A DNA stretch of 64,000 nt from Rothia sp. (in: high G+C Gram-positive bacteria) (GCA_030524105.1 JAUNHE010000001.1:62001-126000), one strand, 5' to 3'. Positions 18,832 through 29,900 are shown, counted from the first letter of the stretch. Made by a program: numbers and translations. The notes: a model not told the origin generated them from the sequence alone.

Positions 18832-19755
18832 ATGCTTGATCCAGAAAATTTATATCTAGCTCAGGCCGGCGCCCTCAATAAGGACGGTCTGCGTGGCTTA
18901 CCTTTGGTTATCGCTCTGAGCCATCCGCAAGATGCCGGCGCAACCGCTGGACACCTGGCTGAAGTGTTGCTTAAAGAATTAAAGAACGCTCCGATTATCG
19001 AATTTGACTCAGATCAGCTGCACGACTATCGGGCCCGTCGTCCTCGTATTCGCTTTGTGGAGGACCACTACGAGTCTCCGGTGCTGCCAGAACTTAAGCT
19101 TTATGCGGTCGAAGACCGCCTGGGCAAACCTTTCCTTCTTCTCGCTGGAGCCGAACCAGATTTACAGTGGCAGCGGTTTGTCAAAAGCGTGGTTAACATT
19201 GCCGAAAAACTTGAGGTCTCGGTTGGGCTGCTAGTTAGTGGCTTTCCTATGCCGGTTCCCCATACCAGGCCCCTACCGGTTTCAGCCCACGGAACGCGCA
19301 AAGATTTAACGCGCGGAATTTCTGCCTGGAATCCTATTGCAGAGTTGCCAGCCAGCGTCTCCAGCCTGCTAGAGGTTTCCTTAAGCGAAGCCGGCATTGG
19401 CACAGCTGGCTTTGCCATTAACGTGCCTCAGTATCTTTCTGAGGCTGAGCTACCTCAGTCAGCCCTGCTGGCCATGGAGCACTTATCCATGGCAGCTAAA
19501 CTTTCTTTGCCTACGGATCAACTTTTGGATGCCTCAAACTCTGCCCAGCTGCAAATTGCGGCCCAGGTAGAGGCCAGCCCAGAGATTGGTGTCATGATTG
19601 GCAGGCTCGAAGAAAATTATGATTACAACATCCGCAGTGGGGGCTCCCAGATGCTTTCTCTTGCCGAACGAGAAGAAGGGAAGATACCCAATCGTGATGA
19701 ACTGGGGGCAGCTATTGAGGCTTACTTAGCAGGTCTGACCGATTCCGATACCTAA
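18832..19755 (+). CDS. PAC2 family protein
   Basis: A 307-residue protein of the PAC2 family, related to archaeal/eukaryotic proteasome-assembly chaperones; in actinobacteria its role is unsettled. Visible family features are LVIALSHPQDAGATAGHLAEVLL at the start, IRFVEDHYESPVLPELKLYAVED, LLLAGAEPDLQWQRFV and the middle motif MPVPHTRPLPVSAHGTRKDL. ATG 18832 has a strong ribosome site (GGGGAGTGAA). A proteasome locus is not in the window. Confidence 0.9.
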   Translation: MLDPENLYLAQAGALNKDGLRGLPLVIALSHPQDAGATAGHLAEVLLKELKNAPIIEFDSDQLHDYRARRPRIRFVEDHYESPVLPELKLYAVEDRLGKPFLLLAGAEPDLQWQRFVKSVVNIAEKLEVSVGLLVSGFPMPVPHTRPLPVSAHGTRKDLTRGISAWNPIAELPASVSSLLEVSLSEAGIGTAGFAINVPQYLSEAELPQSALLAMEHLSMAAKLSLPTDQLLDASNSAQLQIAAQVEASPEIGVMIGRLEENYDYNIRSGGSQMLSLAEREEGKIPNRDELGAAIEAYLAGLTDSDT

Positions 19756-19882
19756 GGCTGTGACCCTTGTCTGCACAGCTGGGCTGGGGATAAGCTAGGG
19801 TTTCCGCTTGGCGGCCTGGTCGCTATCCACAGTTTCTCTGCCGTGTTGGCGCCCTGTCGGCTGCTAGCGGCAGGCTTGGACT

Positions 19883-21319
19883 ATGACAAGTCCACCAAAG
19901 AATCAGGATCCTTCCTTTAAGATCAGCCCGGTATGCGATGCCCGCGATCTTCTGGCATACGCCGTTCATCAACTGGGTTATTGGCCCAGTCAGGCCGTGG
20001 TCGTGCTGGCTGCTGGCCGGAAGAACATGGGGCCGGTTTTACGTATTAACGCTGTGGATTTAAAGCTAGGGCAGGGAAAGGCAGCTGGGATTCTGGCCCA
20101 CTACCTTTCCCTGCTACCTGCAGCGTACGCTAGGGATAGCTTAAGCCGTTTTTTTGTGCTTGTTTTTGCTTCGGATCGGGGAATAAGAGCCCAGCATTTA
20201 AACCTGCACCAGCAGCTATTTCTGGCAGAGGAAGAACTGCGTGAAGAAGAGGAGCAGCTAGCCGCAGCTAGCGGCTGGTTAAAAGCGGCTGAGCTAGCAG
20301 CAGCAGATTCAGCCTTAGAACTGGCCGGTTTGTTCTTTGTAGGGCAGTCGCAGTGGTGGCAGCTTAAAACGAGCCAGCTCCATCGTGTGGCAAACGGGCT
20401 TATCTGCGATATAGCCAATAGCCCGCTTTACCTTGATCTGATGATGCAAGGTTCCCTGGTTTCCAGCAGCCAGGGCGAAGCCCTGCAAAGAGCCAGTTTT
20501 AAGGCCCGGGCGACTTTAAAGCCTGACCTCTGCCGGGCCTGGTTGCAGCAGGCAGGATCCTCTTTTGAAAAAACTGCCGTACAGGTTACGGACCAAAAAT
20601 ATGGCCAGAATTTTGTAGGGCAAAAATATGCTGAAGCTAGATTCTGGAACCTGGCTATAGAAAAGGTTCTCACTGTGCTAGCTCAACCGCTTAATCAGGA
20701 AGAAAACAAAAATATTGACGCGGTCTACGCTGACAGAATCCGCCAGGTGCTTCCTGCACAGATCGCTGGTTTTCTTGCCGGAACCCTTAGTTCAGTGTCC
20801 AGCCTGCAATTTGTGCTCTATCAAGCTGGAAGGTCTCTTGTAGATCTGGCTGCTTTGCTGAATCACCTTGCTACCTACCGGTACAGCAGCGATCTTTACC
20901 AGCAAGAGCCTGGGGTAGGATCTCTTCTTTTACCGCCCAGCTTGATTGCTAGCAGCACAGATTTTGTTCAGCTCCAACAAGAGCTAGCCCAAGCCCCTGC
21001 TCCTCTTTTAGGTCCGGCTCTAGAAAATTCTCAGTCCCTGCAACATTTTAGTAATATTTTGTTAGGACAAGTTAAGCAGGATCCTTGCTGGCAGCGTTTA
21101 GATGCCCTAGATAGATTGTGCAGTGTACTTTTGCTGGTGAGCGAGGAGCAACAGGCGGCCTATCTGGCTGCTACCCAGGCCTGGATCGCCTGGTTTAAAG
21201 GCAGTAGTTCCCGCAGTAGGTACCTGTTAGAGCCCTATAAAGAAGGGCTTGGGCAGGATCTGCTAATACTGGAGAGACTGCTGGATACTGCCCGCTTGCC
21301 CCGCTGGTTGACCTCCTAA
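19883..21319 (+). CDS. DUF4192 protein
   Basis: A 478-residue actinobacterial DUF4192 protein, function unknown. The start, ISPVCDARDLLAYAVHQLGYWPSQAVVVLAAG, is the family hallmark (homologs have DLLAAVPYLLGFHPEDSLVVLAL-type starts). The rest is Leu/Ala/Gln-rich with no membrane segment. ATG 19883 has a weak ribosome site. It lies between the PAC2 gene and the principal sigma factor gene, a common actinobacterial order. Confidence 0.85.
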   Translation: MTSPPKNQDPSFKISPVCDARDLLAYAVHQLGYWPSQAVVVLAAGRKNMGPVLRINAVDLKLGQGKAAGILAHYLSLLPAAYARDSLSRFFVLVFASDRGIRAQHLNLHQQLFLAEEELREEEEQLAAASGWLKAAELAAADSALELAGLFFVGQSQWWQLKTSQLHRVANGLICDIANSPLYLDLMMQGSLVSSSQGEALQRASFKARATLKPDLCRAWLQQAGSSFEKTAVQVTDQKYGQNFVGQKYAEARFWNLAIEKVLTVLAQPLNQEENKNIDAVYADRIRQVLPAQIAGFLAGTLSSVSSLQFVLYQAGRSLVDLAALLNHLATYRYSSDLYQQEPGVGSLLLPPSLIASSTDFVQLQQELAQAPAPLLGPALENSQSLQHFSNILLGQVKQDPCWQRLDALDRLCSVLLLVSEEQQAAYLAATQAWIAWFKGSSSRSRYLLEPYKEGLGQDLLILERLLDTARLPRWLTS

Positions 21320-21637
21320 CCCAAGGCAGTCAGTGTAGGCAGATGAGGACTATACAGGGATTGTGACTTAACAGTATTATTTGCCTCTTGCACCACGCAT
21401 GCAGCCTCACCTATTTTGGCTTAAAAATCTGTCATACTGTATGACTGACCCCGTTTAGTCTGCGTTTTCTACCTACAGGTATGGGAATAAACTTATTTGG
21501 CTTTCTGTTAAGCGGATAAATTCCCTGTAGGTCGGTCCTAATATTTTTTTTGACAACAACAGACTTGACAGGGTCTTAGGCGTTTTGACTGTCATTCTTC
21601 TTTGAAGACGGTCTGTTCAAATGAGGAAAGGTACTCT
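21320..21637. promoter_or_regulatory. Upstream region of the principal sigma factor gene
   Basis: About 318 bases, AT-rich, no gene seen. It holds a perfect inverted repeat GTCATACTGTATGAC (21431-21445, 7-1-7), a possible operator. It also has two TTGACA -35-like hexamers (21550-21555 and 21565-21570) without convincing -10 partners at normal spacing. The length suggests several promoters or a long leader. Confidence 0.4.
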
Positions 21638-23011
21638 GTGTCACCTGCTGTTCGCAAGAAGGTATCGGAAAGCGAAGCTGTCGAACCCAAGACCACCACA
21701 GTCAGCAAGAAAAAAACCGGCCGCTCGCAGGCTAGCGGTCGGACCGTTAAAGCGCAGGCTGAGACTGTTGAACATGAGGAAAGCCTGGACGCTGTCCACG
21801 ACGATGCCGATCAAGCAGCGGCCAAGAATAAAAACAGCTCCTCTGCTTCAGCAAGCACTAAAAAAGCAGCCAAGGCCGCTGACGACATTGATGACGATGA
21901 AGATTTTGATGAGGAAGATCTGGATCTTGACGATGACGTTGATGGCGAAACAGTTGATATAGAGCTAGAAGAAACTGAAGAAGAGACCGCCAAAAAAGAA
22001 GAAAAGAAACAGTCTGAAGAAGTTGCTGCAAAACATAACGGTTTTGTGCTGACTACTAACGATGACGATGATGCTCCGGCTATTCGTGTGGTAACCCCCG
22101 GAGCAACGGCTGACCCGGTTAAAGATTATTTGAAGCAAATTGGCAAGGTTTCTTTGCTTAATGCTGAGCAAGAAGTAGATTTGGCCATGCGTATTGAGGC
22201 AGGTCTTTATGCTGAGCATAAGTTGCGAAAAAATCCTGACATGGATCGTGAACTTAAAAAAGAGCTTCGCTGGGTCATCCACGATGGCCGGAGAGCTAAA
22301 AATCATCTTTTGGAAGCTAACCTGCGTTTGGTTGTTTCTTTAGCCAAACGTTATACCGGGCGAGGCATGCTCTTTCTGGATCTGATCCAGGAAGGAAACC
22401 TGGGTCTTATCCGTGCCGTTGAAAAGTTTGATTACTCTAAGGGTTTTAAATTTTCAACCTATGCCACCTGGTGGATTCGGCAGGCTATTACTCGAGCTAT
22501 GGCCGATCAGGCAAGGACTATCCGGATCCCGGTCCATATGGTTGAAGTTATTAATAAGCTGGCCCGGGTGCAGCGTCAGATGCTTCAGGACCTGGGGCGT
22601 GAACCCACCCCAGAAGAGCTGGCTAAAGAACTTGATATGACTCCAGAGAAGGTTATTGAGGTTCAAAAATATGGCCGCGAACCAATTTCGCTCCATACAC
22701 CCCTGGGTGAAGATGGTGACTCTGAATTTGGTGATTTGATTGAAGATTCTGAGGCAGTAGTTCCCGCAGATGCAGTGTCTTTTACCCTCTTGCAGGAGCA
22801 GCTCCACTCTGTCTTGGATACTCTCTCAGAACGCGAAGCCGGCGTCGTTGCCATGCGCTTTGGTATGACCGATGGCCAGCCCAAAACCCTGGATGAAATT
22901 GGTAAGGTCTACGGGGTGACTCGTGAGAGAATTCGCCAGATTGAATCCAAGACCATGTCCAAGCTGCGGCACCCTTCCCGTAGCCAGGTCTTGCGTGATT
23001 ATCTAGACTAA
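21638..23011 (+). CDS. sigA: Principal RNA polymerase sigma factor (RpoD/HrdB/SigA)
   Basis: The housekeeping sigma-70 factor. A long acidic, Lys/Asp-rich N-terminus (about 1-145) precedes region 1.2 ([25 protein letters not shown]). The regions 2.1-2.4 stretch contains [19 protein letters not shown] and [13 protein letters not shown]. Regions 3 and 4 end with [23 protein letters not shown] 21638 is preferred because GAGGAAAGG lies 6 bases before it; an in-frame TTG at 21602 lacks a ribosome site. This gives about 457 residues. It ends in a very strong terminator. Confidence 0.96.
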   Translation: MSPAVRKKVSESEAVEPKTTTVSKKKTGRSQASGRTVKAQAETVEHEESLDAVHDDADQAAAKNKNSSSASASTKKAAKAADDIDDDEDFDEEDLDLDDDVDGETVDIELEETEEETAKKEEKKQSEEVAAKHNGFVLTTNDDDDAPAIRVVTPGATADPVKDYLKQIGKVSLLNAEQEVDLAMRIEAGLYAEHKLRKNPDMDRELKKELRWVIHDGRRAKNHLLEANLRLVVSLAKRYTGRGMLFLDLIQEGNLGLIRAVEKFDYSKGFKFSTYATWWIRQAITRAMADQARTIRIPVHMVEVINKLARVQRQMLQDLGREPTPEELAKELDMTPEKVIEVQKYGREPISLHTPLGEDGDSEFGDLIEDSEAVVPADAVSFTLLQEQLHSVLDTLSEREAGVVAMRFGMTDGQPKTLDEIGKVYGVTRERIRQIESKTMSKLRHPSRSQVLRDYLD

Positions 23012-23014
23012 ATA

Positions 23015-23070
23015 CATAAGAGTAGGGGCCCTGCCATCCTTCCTTGGGTGGCAGGGCCCCTACTCTTATG
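23015..23070. terminator. Very long bidirectional terminator after sigA
   Basis: A perfect 22-bp stem pairs 23015-23036 with 23049-23070 (core GTAGGGGCCCTGCCA) around a 12-base loop. The AT-rich ends of the stem serve as the U tract in each direction. It separates convergent sigA and the DUF7455 gene. Confidence 0.9.
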
Positions 23071-23093
23071 CTGAGTCTTATCTCTTTTTTGCC

Positions 23094-23291
23094 CTAGGAT
23101 AGGCGATCGGTTTGATCGTCCCAGTAAGAGGCCACTTCCTTGAGACCTCTTTCGTTTTCGCGGGCGTGATGGCCACAGAAATATAGCTCATTGCCTGAGT
23201 GCAGAACTACTCTGACGTAGGCTTGTGCACTGCAGGCATCGCAACGATCAGCAACGGTTAATTCTTTTTTCTCTAGTGTTGTAGCAGCCAT
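23094..23291 (-). CDS. DUF7455 small zinc-ribbon-like protein
   Basis: A 65-residue protein: VADRCDACSAQAYVRVVL, then GNELYFCGHHARENE. The C-x2-C and C-x-H-H pattern suggests one bound zinc. It matches the DUF7455 family that accompanies the principal sigma factor gene in actinobacteria; function unknown. ATG 23291 follows CAGGAG and is preferred to an in-frame ATG at 23306. Confidence 0.88.
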   Translation of the reverse strand: MAATTLEKKELTVADRCDACSAQAYVRVVLHSGNELYFCGHHARENERGLKEVASYWDDQTDRLS

Positions 23292-23532
23292 AGCACTCTC
23301 CTGCAACAGTTGTCGGTTATTAGTCTTTACTCTAATGTAACCATGAGTTGGTTTAGTCTAGCCCTCCCTTTCGCTGTCAGGAAATGTATTTCTGCATTGT
23401 TTCGCCCTCAGCTTCTAGTCCTAAGCTGCCCCTGTGGGATCAACTAGGGCGTGCTGGTCAGTGCATTCGAACAAATTTACGCATAAAATAGGGTGGTTAC
23501 TTAGCTGGCTGATCATTGATGGGAGAGTTTCT

Positions 23533-25638
23533 GTGGCAGCTTCAACCTATACTGCTCGTAACCTTTCGGTACTGGAAGGCCTTGAAGCTGTACGTAAACG
23601 TCCCGGCATGTATATTGGTTCCACGGATTCGCGTGGGCTCATGCACTGTCTGTGGGAGATCATTGATAACTCTGTTGACGAAGCATTAGCGGGGTTTGGC
23701 CAGTCTATTGAAATTATTCTTTATAAAGATGGCTCTGTTGAAGTCCGTGATGATGGCCGGGGCGTTCCTACCGATATAGAACCGCGCACCGGCTTAAGCG
23801 GTATTGAAGTTGTCTATACTAAACTCCATGCTGGCGGTAAATTTGGTGGTGGTTCCTACTCAGCTTCGGGCGGTCTGCACGGGGTTGGTGCCTCGGTAGT
23901 TAACGCCCTGTCTAGCCGCCTTGACGTGCAGGTTGACCGTGGTGGCAAAACCTACCAGATGAGTTTTAAACACGGCATCCCGGGAATTTTTGCCAAGAGC
24001 AGGAGCCCTCATCCCGACCATGACTTTAAGGAAGCAAGCCAGGACAACGCTGCTTTAGTTGTTGTAGGAAAAGCTAAACGAGGGTTAACCGGCACCCGCG
24101 TGCGCTATTGGGCAGATCCACAAATATTTACTCCGGATGCCAGTTTTAATTACGATCAGCTTGTTCAACGAGCCCGGCAAACATCTTTTTTGATTCCTGG
24201 CCTGCGGATCCTCATTCGAGATGAGCGTCAAGAACCGGGAACTCCGGGTGAATTTGGCCCGCATGAGGAAGTTTTTCAACACGACGGTGGTATTTCAGAA
24301 TTTGCTGATTTCTTGAGCCATGACGATCCTGTGACGGACATCTGGCGTTTTCAAGGCCGGGAGACTTTTACTGAGACGGTGCCTGTACTCGATGAACACG
24401 GTCATTCCCAGCTTAAGGAGGTGCAGCGAGACTGCGAGGTGGACCTTGCCTTGCGTTGGGGAGTAGGTTACGAAACAAATATCCGCAGTTTTGTTAATAT
24501 TATCGCTACTCCTAAAGGGGGTACTCACCTTGCTGGTTTTGAGCAGGGTCTTGTACGAACCTTTAGAAAACACCTCAATGCTAATGCCCGTAAATATAAG
24601 GTACGCGAGCAAGAAAAAATTGAAAAGGACGATGTCTTAGCCGGTTTAACGGCTGTTTTGACGGTTCGTTTGGCAGAGCCACAATTTGAAGGGCAGACCA
24701 AGGAAATTCTTGGTACCCCTGCGGTACGTCAGATCGTTTCGCGCATTGTGAGCAAGGAACTTGATCGTCGCCTTAAGGCAACAGCGCGGGCAGAGAAACT
24801 GCAGGCAGCTAACCTGAGCGAAAAAGTTGTTGCAGAGATGAAAGCTAGGGTTTCTGCGCGGGTTCACAAAGAGACGCAACGGCGCAAGACAGCCTTAGAA
24901 ACAAGCTCCATGCCAGCTAAATTAGTGGATTGCAGATCCGACAACGTAGCCCATTCTGAACTGTTTATTGTTGAGGGGGACTCGGCCTTAGGCACTGCCC
25001 GTCTGGCTCGTTCTTCTACCTACCAGGCTCTTTTACCCATTCGGGGAAAGATATTAAATGTGCAAAAGGCTTCTTTGACCGACATGCTGGCCAATGCAGA
25101 ATGTGCCGCTATTATTCAAGTTGTTGGTGCGGGCTCGGGCCGCAGTTTTGATCTCAGCGCTATCCGCTACAACAAGGTTATTATGATGACCGATGCCGAT
25201 GTTGATGGGGCTCATATTCGTACCCTGCTTCTCACCCTCTTTTACCGTTATATGCGGCCCCTGGTGGAAGCCGGCCATGTTTATGCTGCCGTACCACCTT
25301 TGCATCGGGTTGAGGTGGTGCGGCGGGGTAAAGCTAATGAGATGGTCTATACCTATTCTGAGCGAGAACTCGAAGAGCTACTAAGATCCTTGAGTGAACA
25401 GGGTAAGTCTTATAAAGAGCCTATCCAGCGCTATAAAGGTTTGGGTGAAATGGACGCTGATCAGCTGGCAGAGACCACCATGGATCCGCGGCATCGACTT
25501 TTACGGCGTGTCCAGGTAGCCGATGCCCAGGCAGCTGAGCGTTCCTTTTCACTCTTGATGGGCAGCGAAGTAGCACCCCGAAAGGACTTTATTATCAGGG
25601 GAGCCCACCAGCTTGATCAGGCCTCTATTGATGCTTAA
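23533..25638 (+). CDS. parE: DNA topoisomerase IV subunit B (GyrB/ParE family)
   Basis: The ATPase subunit of a type IIA topoisomerase. It has the GHKL ATP site (EIIDNSVDEALAG, VRDDGRGVPTD, SASGGLHGVGASVVNALS) and the TOPRIM domain (ELFIVEGDSALGTA, MMTDADVDGAHIRTLLLT). The ending QRYKGLGEMDADQLAETTMDP is also typical. GTG 23533, with GGGAGAG upstream, starts right before TYTARNLSVLEGLEAVRKRPGMYIG, giving about 701 residues. With parC (30682-33270) it forms the second topoisomerase pair that Micrococcales carry beside GyrAB; assignment as ParE rests on this pairing. Confidence 0.88.
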   Translation: MAASTYTARNLSVLEGLEAVRKRPGMYIGSTDSRGLMHCLWEIIDNSVDEALAGFGQSIEIILYKDGSVEVRDDGRGVPTDIEPRTGLSGIEVVYTKLHAGGKFGGGSYSASGGLHGVGASVVNALSSRLDVQVDRGGKTYQMSFKHGIPGIFAKSRSPHPDHDFKEASQDNAALVVVGKAKRGLTGTRVRYWADPQIFTPDASFNYDQLVQRARQTSFLIPGLRILIRDERQEPGTPGEFGPHEEVFQHDGGISEFADFLSHDDPVTDIWRFQGRETFTETVPVLDEHGHSQLKEVQRDCEVDLALRWGVGYETNIRSFVNIIATPKGGTHLAGFEQGLVRTFRKHLNANARKYKVREQEKIEKDDVLAGLTAVLTVRLAEPQFEGQTKEILGTPAVRQIVSRIVSKELDRRLKATARAEKLQAANLSEKVVAEMKARVSARVHKETQRRKTALETSSMPAKLVDCRSDNVAHSELFIVEGDSALGTARLARSSTYQALLPIRGKILNVQKASLTDMLANAECAAIIQVVGAGSGRSFDLSAIRYNKVIMMTDADVDGAHIRTLLLTLFYRYMRPLVEAGHVYAAVPPLHRVEVVRRGKANEMVYTYSERELEELLRSLSEQGKSYKEPIQRYKGLGEMDADQLAETTMDPRHRLLRRVQVADAQAAERSFSLLMGSEVAPRKDFIIRGAHQLDQASIDA

Positions 25639-25660
25639 GGCCCCGTAGAGCTGGGCTAAA

Positions 25661-25686
25661 GGGAGCTAGTCTTTTAGACTGGGAAC
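25661..25686 (+). promoter_or_regulatory. Ribosome-binding site of mdh with an intervening hairpin
   Basis: The only good Shine-Dalgarno, GGGAG (25661-25665), is 21 bases before the ATG. Between them a small perfect hairpin AGTCT-TTT-AGACT (25668-25680) would, when folded, bring the effective spacing to about 8 bases. Confidence 0.35.
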
Positions 25687-26712
25687 ATGACTGAAAACAC
25701 TTCTGCAAAGCTTCCACTGGTTACCGTTACTCTTACTGGCGCTGCCGGCCAGATAGGTTATGCCACCCTATTCCGTATCGCTTCGGGCAGCATGCTAGGT
25801 TCACAGTGCAGGATTCGTCTTAATCTTTTGGAGATACCGCAGGCTTTACAGGCCTTGGAAGGTACAGCTATGGAGCTGACCGACTGTTCCTTTGACCTCT
25901 TGGAAGAGGTTAATACTTTTTCTGATCCGGTCCAAGCCTTTGACGGTTGCGATATTGCCCTACTGGTAGGTGCCCGCCCGCGTAGTAAAGGCATGGAACG
26001 AGCCGATTTATTGGAGGCAAATGCGGCTATTTTTTCTGCTCAAGGTAGGGCCCTCAACGAGGGGGCCAGCAGAGACGTCCGGGTTGTTGTGGTAGGTAAT
26101 CCGGCTAATACTAATGCTTTAATTGCAGCATCTCATGCCCCTGATCTTCCTTTAAAGAGTTTTACCGCCCTGACCCGCCTGGACCATAATCGGGCGGTAG
26201 CACAGCTGGCTCAGGCAACGGGCTCTCACGTGCGAGATATCGAGGGTGTTGCTATTTGGGGTAACCATTCTGCAAGTCAGTATCCTTCTATCGCTGAAGC
26301 GAGGGTAGCTGGCCAGCCTGCCGAGCAGGTGCTGGCCCAGCAGGGCAAGGACCGGCAGTGGCTCAGCAATGAATTTATTCCTCGGGTTGCTCAGCGCGGT
26401 GCCGAAATTATTGAGGTTCGGGGTGGATCATCGGTAGGTTCTGCAGCCCACGCCGCTATTGAACATATTCAGCTATGGACAGATCCTGCCCCGGTGCAGA
26501 CTTCTATGGCTGTACCAACGACAGGTGCCTACGGGGTCGAGCCGGGCCTTATCTGTTCTTTCCCCGTGATCTGTTCGGGGGGAGATTACCAGATTCAGGA
26601 GGGCCTTGAGCTGGATGACTTTTCACGGGAACGTTTTGCTCGTTCGGTAGAGGAGCTGCGACAGGAGAAAGAAGCTGTTGCACACTTGGGTCTGCTGGGT
26701 CCCAGGGCCTAG
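25687..26712 (+). CDS. mdh: Malate dehydrogenase
   Basis: The TCA cycle enzyme that oxidises malate to oxaloacetate with NAD. In 341 residues: Rossmann motif [20 protein letters not shown], the substrate-binding [16 protein letters not shown] (mobile loop Arg residues), [30 protein letters not shown] and the catalytic His in [11 protein letters not shown]. It is of the cytosolic/actinobacterial MDH type 2. ATG 25687 is the natural start. It lies between parE and the CydDC gene. Confidence 0.96.
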   Translation: MTENTSAKLPLVTVTLTGAAGQIGYATLFRIASGSMLGSQCRIRLNLLEIPQALQALEGTAMELTDCSFDLLEEVNTFSDPVQAFDGCDIALLVGARPRSKGMERADLLEANAAIFSAQGRALNEGASRDVRVVVVGNPANTNALIAASHAPDLPLKSFTALTRLDHNRAVAQLAQATGSHVRDIEGVAIWGNHSASQYPSIAEARVAGQPAEQVLAQQGKDRQWLSNEFIPRVAQRGAEIIEVRGGSSVGSAAHAAIEHIQLWTDPAPVQTSMAVPTTGAYGVEPGLICSFPVICSGGDYQIQEGLELDDFSRERFARSVEELRQEKEAVAHLGLLGPRA

Positions 26713-26727
26713 GCGCACAATCTCGGC

Positions 26728-26762
26728 GGGCCGGTTTGTGCCTCCGGCACGAAACCGGTCCC
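26728..26762 (+). terminator. Hairpin after mdh
   Basis: An imperfect inverted repeat 15 bases past the mdh stop pairs GGGCCGGTTTGTGCC (26728-26742) with GGCACGAAACCGGTCCC (26746-26762), with one bulge and one mismatch. No T tract follows, so it may stabilise the mRNA end rather than terminate. Confidence 0.45.
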
Positions 26763-26946
26763 GTGCCAGTCTTAGTGGTGACAAATGCCCGGTAGCTTGC
26801 GGGTATCTTGCCGGTAAAATAAAAGGTTATTTTAGCGATATCACTGTGCTTAAAGCCGACTATACCGGCAACTATCCCAGAAATAATCGGTAAAATTTCA
26901 TCGGAATCTCGTACACAGACTTCGGCAGAAAGACTTCCCGCAGATT

Positions 26947-29900
26947 ATGGATAAGCGACCACCGCTAGGACCGCATGCAACAGTGAACCTGGGAATATTT
27001 GCCTTTCTTGCTGCTGTAAAATCTTTTGCACTCATTTTATTTGCTAGTGTGCTGGCTACCGCTTTGACCTCCCTGGGAGAACTAACCTTTAAAGCTGTTA
27101 GTAACGGCCAGCTTCTGCCAAGAGCTAGTACAGACTGGTTGGCAGCTTTAGCTGGAGAGGCTCAAGCGCAGGTAGCGGGTATCTGGTTGGCAAGCCTGGG
27201 TCTTGACCCCAGTCTGCAAGTATTGCTGGCTGTGGGCTCGCTAGGCCTTGCCTTAGGCAGTGCCAGTGATTGGGCCCTTAACTATTTTGCTCAGCGAGCT
27301 GCTACCGGTGCAAAATCTCAGATTCGCTCGGCCCTGGTTGAGCGAGTTTTGGCAACCGGTGGTATAGATACCCCGGACGGGACCGGCGCTACCGCTGTGC
27401 TTATTTCACGTAGCCTGGATTCCCTGGATAACTACTACAGCAAAACTTTAACTGCGCTGGTACGTTCTGCGGTGATTCCGCTTCTTATCCTGCTTTATCT
27501 GCTGGTTTATGACTGGTCTTCAGCCTTAGTCTTAACCCTCACTCTGCCTCTTCTGCCGGCCTTTACCCTCTTTTTTGGTAGGAAGGCCCGCCTTAATTCT
27601 GCGAGAGCCCAAAGGGAACTACTGCGACTGTCAGATCACATTGTTGAACTGGTTAAAGGTTTGCCAGTACTTATTGGTTTGGGCCGGGCACAGGCCCAGT
27701 CGAGAGCCTTAGCAGATCTGGGTGACCGCTACCGTAAGACAACCATGTACACCCTGCACTCTGCCTTTATGAGTTCTTTCTGGCTGGAACTGCTGGCCAG
27801 TTTAGCAATGGCAGGCTTAGCCTATCTTCTGGCTAGCCGCCTTATGGCCGGCCAGCTAGCAGTGGACACAGCCCTGCTTGTCTTGTTCCTTGCCCGCGAA
27901 TGCTATAAGCCGCTGCAAGATTTCGGGGCAGCTTATCATAGGTCCAAAGAAGGGATAGGGGCCCTACGGCGGGCCCAAAGTATTATTGATCGCCCCCTAC
28001 CGCAAACCAATATTAGCCCGGAGGGACCTTATCTAAGGGCACAAGCAGTTTCCGTTACCTACCCGGGGCGCGGAGAAATTCTTTCAAACGTCAACTTTCG
28101 TATTCAGCACGGTACCACCACCGCCATTACGGGCCCATCCGGCTGCGGTAAATCAACTTTACTGGGTGTTTTATCCGGAGCCGTGGCCCACGGGCTTATT
28201 CCTACCGGAGCCCATGAGGCAATGACGGTTACCGGTAGTGTAAGCGGTACCGGCCAAACAGTGTGGGTGAGCCAGTCCCCGTCTTTTATTGCTAATTCTG
28301 TCTTAGAAGAAGTTGCCCTCTACGGCTTTCCTGTCTATGTGCACTATGAGGAGGAGCTCTCTGCGGTACTTAACCTGTTGAGCAGCAAGGGGCCGGTAAC
28401 CCTCTCCCGCAAGGGACGGGCAAAATACCTGGGTTATTTACGGGTCGTGGGGCTAGACTCCTACGCCGATCTGGCCCCTGAGACCCTGAGCGCTGGGCAA
28501 ATGCGCCGGCTTGCTATAGCTCGAACCCTGGCACGGGTTGATGCCTTAGAGCAGGCCGGTGAGCATGTCACGGTACTGGTGGATGAGCCTACAGCCCACC
28601 TGGATCAGGCTGCTGCCCAGCGGGTTAATATTTCTTTAGCAGCTTTAGCAGCCACCGGTGCTACCTTGCTGATTGTGACTCACGATTTATCCTTGGCCGA
28701 CCGAACCGACTACATGCTCAAGGCCAGAGTAGACCGTCAAGGCCGTGCCCTTGGCTGGGACCTCTTAGCTGGTGGTAGACAAGGATGGGATATTGAGGGC
28801 TTCAAACGGGCCGTTCGTGAGAGCCCAATTCCCCCTGCCCATGCAGGAGCTAGAAGACAGGCTGCCCCCCGCCGTCAGCCCCAGCCCTTACCCTGGTTTA
28901 AAACTATGAGCAATATCAGAAGCCTGACCAAAATCGGTCCGCTTCCTTTGCTTTTTCGCCTCTTCTTATCTGTGCTGGCCCAGATTTTAATGCTGCTTAT
29001 GCTGGGCTTTTCTGCCTGGCTGCTGATGAAGGCTGCCAGCCTGCCGGCCCAGGCAAACTATATTCTTGCTGCCATTGCTGGCCTGCACCTCCTCGGGCTG
29101 GGACAAGCCCTGCTGCAGTACATGCAAAGGTTTTATACCCATAATTTAGTCTTACGCTCAGCTAACCGCTTGCGGGTACGGGCGTGGGATTCTGCCGGTC
29201 GGACGGTCTTATCGATTCGATCTCTGCTGCGCGGAGACCGTATTCTTGACCGCCTGGTAGGAGACATTGATGAGTTACGCCTTGTCTTACCCAAGGTGAT
29301 CGTGCCAGTTATGACCCATGTGCTGGTCATGATTTTTATGCTAGCTTGTACAATTTATCTGCTTCCTTTTGCGGTGCCAGCCGTGCTGACCGGAGCCCTG
29401 GCCAGTCTTTTTATTTTTCCAGCTTTGGTTCGTTATACGGATCATAGGGCCGACGGCAGCGCCCGGGAATCTACCTCAGCCTTGCTGCGTCTGGGGGTTT
29501 CTGCCATTGATGCTGCCCCCGATTTGCGGGCAAACGGTCTTAACGATTTAACTGCCGCTGCCTTTGCACAGAAGGATCAGCAGAACGTTGATTCTGTACT
29601 GGCTGTTTCCCGTGCTGTGGGATTTGGCCGCGGCTTGACGACTTTGACCTGGTGGTCGGTGAGCTTGTGGATTATTGCCCTGGCCTGGACACCGGTTCGT
29701 CTAGGACAGCTACAGGCCTCAACCGTCGCCATTCTGGTCTTTATGTGTACGGGGCTGGCTTCCAGCAGCCTTGGGCATATTGAGGCGGTACGTCGCTGGC
29801 CAAGCCTGGCCCAATTAGTTGCCAGAATGAGCCCGCTCTTGGAAGTTAACGAGCTTCAAGAGGAAGAACTAGATGAACGCTCTGCCCTCAAACGGGAGGA

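Noticed and set aside
23468-23483. TCGAAC half-site upstream of parE as a LexA (SOS) box
   Set aside because: The second half reads TTACGC instead of GTTCGA, so the palindrome is absent.
26678-26893. 71-codon + strand frame after mdh
   Set aside because: It begins inside mdh in another frame and crosses a hairpin; no conserved pattern or ribosome site.
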